From NCBI RefSeq assembly GCF_008806375.1, contig NZ_WAAT01000026.1:1-33300 (forward strand): 33,300 nt of DNA, given 5' to 3'. This DNA is from Pseudotamlana haliotis (GTDB lineage: Bacteria > Bacteroidota > Bacteroidia > Flavobacteriales > Flavobacteriaceae). The position numbers and the translations under genes are program-made. The notes below the pieces were generated by a model, which saw only the letters and a program-made list of their open reading frames with translations, ran no database searches and was not told the origin of the DNA. Within the stretch, counting starts at the first letter, position 1. Each line of letters starts with the position of its first letter. This document shows positions 30,884-33,300 of this stretch, piece by piece.

Positions 30884-31897
30884 TTAAACCCCTTTAATAA
30901 AGTCCGTTATTAAACAAGTATGGAGTTTTCCAACCTGATTGGCTTTCTTTTTTGTTGGAGCAGCTTCGCACAAATGTAAATACACCACATTTTTTTGTTT
31001 CGCGAAATGATTGAGAAATTGTCTCGTTTGTTTCACGCTAAACCCGCTAGGCGTCATGGCACTACTTGGTATGTTTTCAATAGCATCACAGTCAATTTCA
31101 ATACCAAAAGCATCATCACAAATAAATGAAGACGCACGATTGAGTTCTTTTTTGAATTTTAATTCTTGTCTAACCTCTAAAGCTTCGAAAGTGTTATATT
31201 TTAATTGTTTCGAATTATCTAAAGTTTTAAAAATACGAGCTGAAGTGTAGTTTTCATGTAATCCGAAAACAAAGTAATGATCGAGAAAGCCTTCTGCGAA
31301 AGCGTAACTAAATCCGTTACCGCTATGACGCCCTTCCTCATCACGAAAAACAGAATGCGCATCAAAATTAATCACATTTAAAGACTGGCCTAAAGCTAAA
31401 CTAGAACCTTTTATGTTTCCGTAGGCATTGTTATGTCCACCACCGATAATTATCGGTTTTTTACCGGCTAAAATGATTTGATAAATGAGCTGCGAAACGT
31501 AGCTGTCTATTGTTTCTACTAGGTCTCTAGCTTTTATGATATCTTTCTTTTTCGAAGGGTTAAGACTTTCAAGGGTTTTTAGTTCTGAAGAAAAATCTAA
31601 ATGCCCTAATACCAAAACTTGATTGGCTCGAGTGAAGTCATTACTTTGTATGTTTAATAGGGTTTTTAAGGTGGTTTCCCAAGTTTTTGAAGTACCAGTT
31701 TTACCATGATTTGCAAAAACACCAACATCTTCAGGGAGCCCTAAAATTACAAATTCAACATCTAAATTTGAAAGTTGTTCGTATATGTTATTGATGTGAG
31801 GTAGCATTTTTATATGCTGACCGAACTTGGATTCACCCAACCGTTTGTTTAGTAGTTTGTTACGAGTAATACTGTTAAATAAAATTAGTTTATCCAT
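30884..31897 (-). CDS. hutG: Formimidoylglutamase/arginase-family protein with an altered metal site
   Basis: This 337-residue ureohydrolase-fold protein resembles the flavobacterial formimidoylglutamase that ends histidine breakdown. Family motifs are visible: GGGH (152-155), NFDAHSVFR (177-185), EGRHSGNGFSYA, and EIDCD (267-271) followed by PSSAMTPSGF. In this family the manganese motif normally reads D-x-H-x-D; here the second aspartate position (183) is valine (GTT at 31349-31351, one base from GAT). The other ligands D179, H181, D269 and D271 and the GGGH histidine are in place. The enzyme may therefore be impaired, or the base may be a sequencing error. No other hut genes lie in the window. 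Confidence 0.8.
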   Translation of the reverse strand: MDKLILFNSITRNKLLNKRLGESKFGQHIKMLPHINNIYEQLSNLDVEFVILGLPEDVGVFANHGKTGTSKTWETTLKTLLNIQSNDFTRANQVLVLGHLDFSSELKTLESLNPSKKKDIIKARDLVETIDSYVSQLIYQIILAGKKPIIIGGGHNNAYGNIKGSSLALGQSLNVINFDAHSVFRDEEGRHSGNGFSYAFAEGFLDHYFVFGLHENYTSARIFKTLDNSKQLKYNTFEALEVRQELKFKKELNRASSFICDDAFGIEIDCDAIENIPSSAMTPSGFSVKQTRQFLNHFAKQKNVVYLHLCEAAPTKKKANQVGKLHTCLITDFIKGV

Positions 31898-32003
31898 GAA
31901 AGCATCATTTGAATATTAAAAATACATCATAAATTTTTTATAACCTTAATAAACCAAAAATTAAAAATTCGTTTAACTTTATCGAAATTAAAACAACAAA
32001 ATT

Positions 32004-32888
32004 ATGGAAAATAACAAGACAAGTTCTGGATTAAAAATTGCTTTAGGAATCGCTATCGTTTTATTTTTAGGAACTGCATTTTATACCATGAACCTTTATA
32101 AGCAGTCGAAAGACGACAAAGAAGAGTTGGTAGAACAAAAACAATTAGTCATGAATGATTTAAATGCCATGGCTAAACAATATGATGAAGCTATTAGTGA
32201 AAGTGAAATCACTAACAATAACTTAATTGAAGCGAGAGAACGTATTCAAGGTTTAATGGATTCATTAGAAATTTCTGAAACCAATGTAAAAAGCTTATGG
32301 AGATATAAGCAAAAATATGTGTCACTGCAAAAAGAGATGGATGCTATTTTAGCTCAGAATGATTCGTTAAGAATTGAAAATTCATATTTAGCAACATCTT
32401 TAGATAGTACGCGTGTACGTTTAGAAGAGCGCACTGTTTTCACAGATTCTTTATTAGTTCAAAACAATGCTTTGGCAGAAGTTGTTGAAAATGCTTCTAT
32501 CTTAAATACTTTAGATTTAAAAGGATCTGGTGTGATTGAAAGAACTTCGGGTAAAGTTATTCCAACGGAACGTGCTAGACGTGCAGATAAAATTCGTGTA
32601 TGTTTTACTGTTGCAAAAAATGCTTTAGTTCAAGCTGGAGACCAAGAATTATATGTTCAAGTTATCGACCCTAAAAGCAATACTTTAGGATTGAATGAAC
32701 AAGTAGAGTTTGAAGATAAAATTTTAAACTATAGTATTATTAGTAAATTCAACTACGAAAATGCGAACTTAAATATTTGTGAGTTCGTTGCTATTGGCGA
32801 GGATGAAGATTTTGAAAAAGGACGTTATGTTGTAAATGTTTTTAATCAAAAAGATTTAGTGTCTACTTCAGAGTTTACTTTGAAATAA
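32004..32888 (+). CDS. Membrane-anchored coiled-coil protein of unknown function
   Basis: This 294-residue protein has one N-terminal membrane helix (about 10-28, LKIALGIAIVLFLGTAFY), then a long coiled coil (about 32-160; repeated Leu/Glu/Lys heptads, ending in LLVQNNALAEVVENA), then a C-terminal beta-rich domain (about 170-294) containing RARRADKIRVCFTVAKN and ELYVQVIDPKSNTLG. The C-terminal part probably lies in the periplasm. It looks like a conserved flavobacterial envelope protein, but I cannot name a family. A terminator follows, so it is likely a single-gene transcript. Confidence 0.75.
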   Translation: MENNKTSSGLKIALGIAIVLFLGTAFYTMNLYKQSKDDKEELVEQKQLVMNDLNAMAKQYDEAISESEITNNNLIEARERIQGLMDSLEISETNVKSLWRYKQKYVSLQKEMDAILAQNDSLRIENSYLATSLDSTRVRLEERTVFTDSLLVQNNALAEVVENASILNTLDLKGSGVIERTSGKVIPTERARRADKIRVCFTVAKNALVQAGDQELYVQVIDPKSNTLGLNEQVEFEDKILNYSIISKFNYENANLNICEFVAIGEDEDFEKGRYVVNVFNQKDLVSTSEFTLK

Positions 32889-32915
32889 AAAGACACTATA
32901 TATACACTTAAAGTT

Positions 32916-32947
32916 AAAACCTCAAGCTTATGTTTGAGGTTTTTTTA
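32916..32947 (+). terminator. Rho-independent terminator after the coiled-coil protein gene
   Basis: AACCTCAA (32918-32925) pairs with TTGAGGTT (32934-32941) around an 8-nt loop, followed by a run of T residues to 32946. It lies 30 bp after the stop codon. Confidence 0.85.
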
Positions 32948-33095
32948 TACCAAAAATATTTTGAGTTTGAAATACGACCGCACCTAACAAAAAGTTGTAT
33001 TATTTTTATCTATATTTAAACTAATATTAGCCCAAGTTATTTTGATGTTACAGTCCCTCTAGATGTCTTAATAATAGTTTCAATTTGAAAATATT

Positions 33096-33260
33096 ATGAA
33101 TTCCAATCTTACTTTTTTAAACACTTTTTTAGACGTTTCAGAGGAAACCTACGAGAAATTATTGAGTATTTCAACTGTGAAAAAACTTAAAACTGGAACT
33201 CAAATCTCTAAAACAGGTGAGGTTCCAACCAAGGTTTATATGCTGGTTTCGGGTATGATG
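33096..33260 (+). pseudogene. Crp/Fnr-type regulator, N-terminal fragment, interrupted
   Basis: The ATG at 33096 opens a frame that reads FLDVSEETYEKLLSI, then KLKTGTQISKTGE, then VPTKVYMLVSGMM. This is the start of a cyclic-nucleotide-binding (Crp/Fnr) effector domain, where a glycine-rich turn and 'LVSGxxR' are expected. After GMM (codon 55) the frame continues with WTT and a stop at 33270-33272, so the sequence leaves the family abruptly. The rest of the effector domain and the HTH domain are missing from the window. The break coincides with a sequence that looks like the end of an insertion sequence. Confidence 0.65.
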
Positions 33261-33300
33261 TGGACTACCTAATAAATTTGGTACTATTTTATATTAAGCA
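33261..33300. mobile_element. Probable left end of an insertion sequence (partial)
   Basis: The sequence from 33261 begins TGGACTACCTAATAAATTTG and breaks the Crp/Fnr reading frame. A terminal TG and the following A/T pattern with TTTGGTAC are like the ends of IS3-type elements. Only 40 bp are visible and no transposase can be read, so the family is a guess. Confidence 0.4.

Overview
The window looks like chromosomal DNA of a marine-type Flavobacteriaceae (Bacteroidota). The DNA is AT-rich, several promoters fit the Bacteroidota pattern (TTTG or TTG, about 20 bp, then TAnnTTTG), and many genes are of types common in this family: a CAL67264-like membrane protein next to EttA, a DUF4421-like outer membrane protein, a CopA with heavy-metal-binding domains, and a flavobacterial-type formimidoylglutamase. 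No tRNA, rRNA or CRISPR array was seen.

Positions 1 to about 17,420 form an accessory island, entirely on the minus strand. Reading in the direction of transcription (high to low coordinates) it holds a tyrosine recombinase (16247-17416), a YefM/YoeB toxin-antitoxin pair (15591-16103), and four cassette-like blocks: (1) a single-chain Eco57I-like restriction-methyltransferase (12156-15200); (2) a tightly packed six-gene operon with an SH3 protein, a zinc-ribbon membrane protein with a J-like N-terminus, a GrpE-like small protein, a large divergent Hsp70, a TerB-like protein and a small membrane protein (5983-11765); (3) one small secreted protein of unknown function (5200-5709); (4) a type III restriction-modification system with a small HTH regulator (331-4831).

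The blocks are separated by two families of structured repeats. One is a 140-200 bp imperfect inverted repeat with conserved outer boxes (ACAACGGTCT at one end, GTTGTTGTAAGC or GTTGTTAGCC at the other) and inner arms that change together. The other is an 80-95 bp hairpin module with GCGTTGGC boxes and a conserved CTCTTTT/AAATGTG pairing in an otherwise variable stem. Stems that keep pairing while changing sequence, ORF ends that abut the repeats, and a recombinase at the end of the array together suggest an integron-like gene-cassette system that does not carry a classical IntI integrase or consensus attC sites. The cassette content is mostly defence-like, and the Hsp70/TerB operon is a candidate uncharacterised stress or anti-phage system.

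From 17,470 onwards the DNA reads as ordinary chromosome. It holds a zinc-ribbon protein and CopA copper ATPase, a DoxX-like protein, an acyl-CoA carboxylase beta subunit, an FMN reductase-MarR-pirin operon, an outer membrane protein, an MFS exporter, the CAL67264-like protein with EttA (followed by a clear terminator), a single-TM protein, a NudK-like hydrolase with a GNAT acetyltransferase, a formimidoylglutamase whose conserved metal-site aspartate reads as valine, and a TM/coiled-coil protein. At the right edge a Crp/Fnr-type regulator is cut off after about 55 codons by what looks like the end of an insertion sequence.
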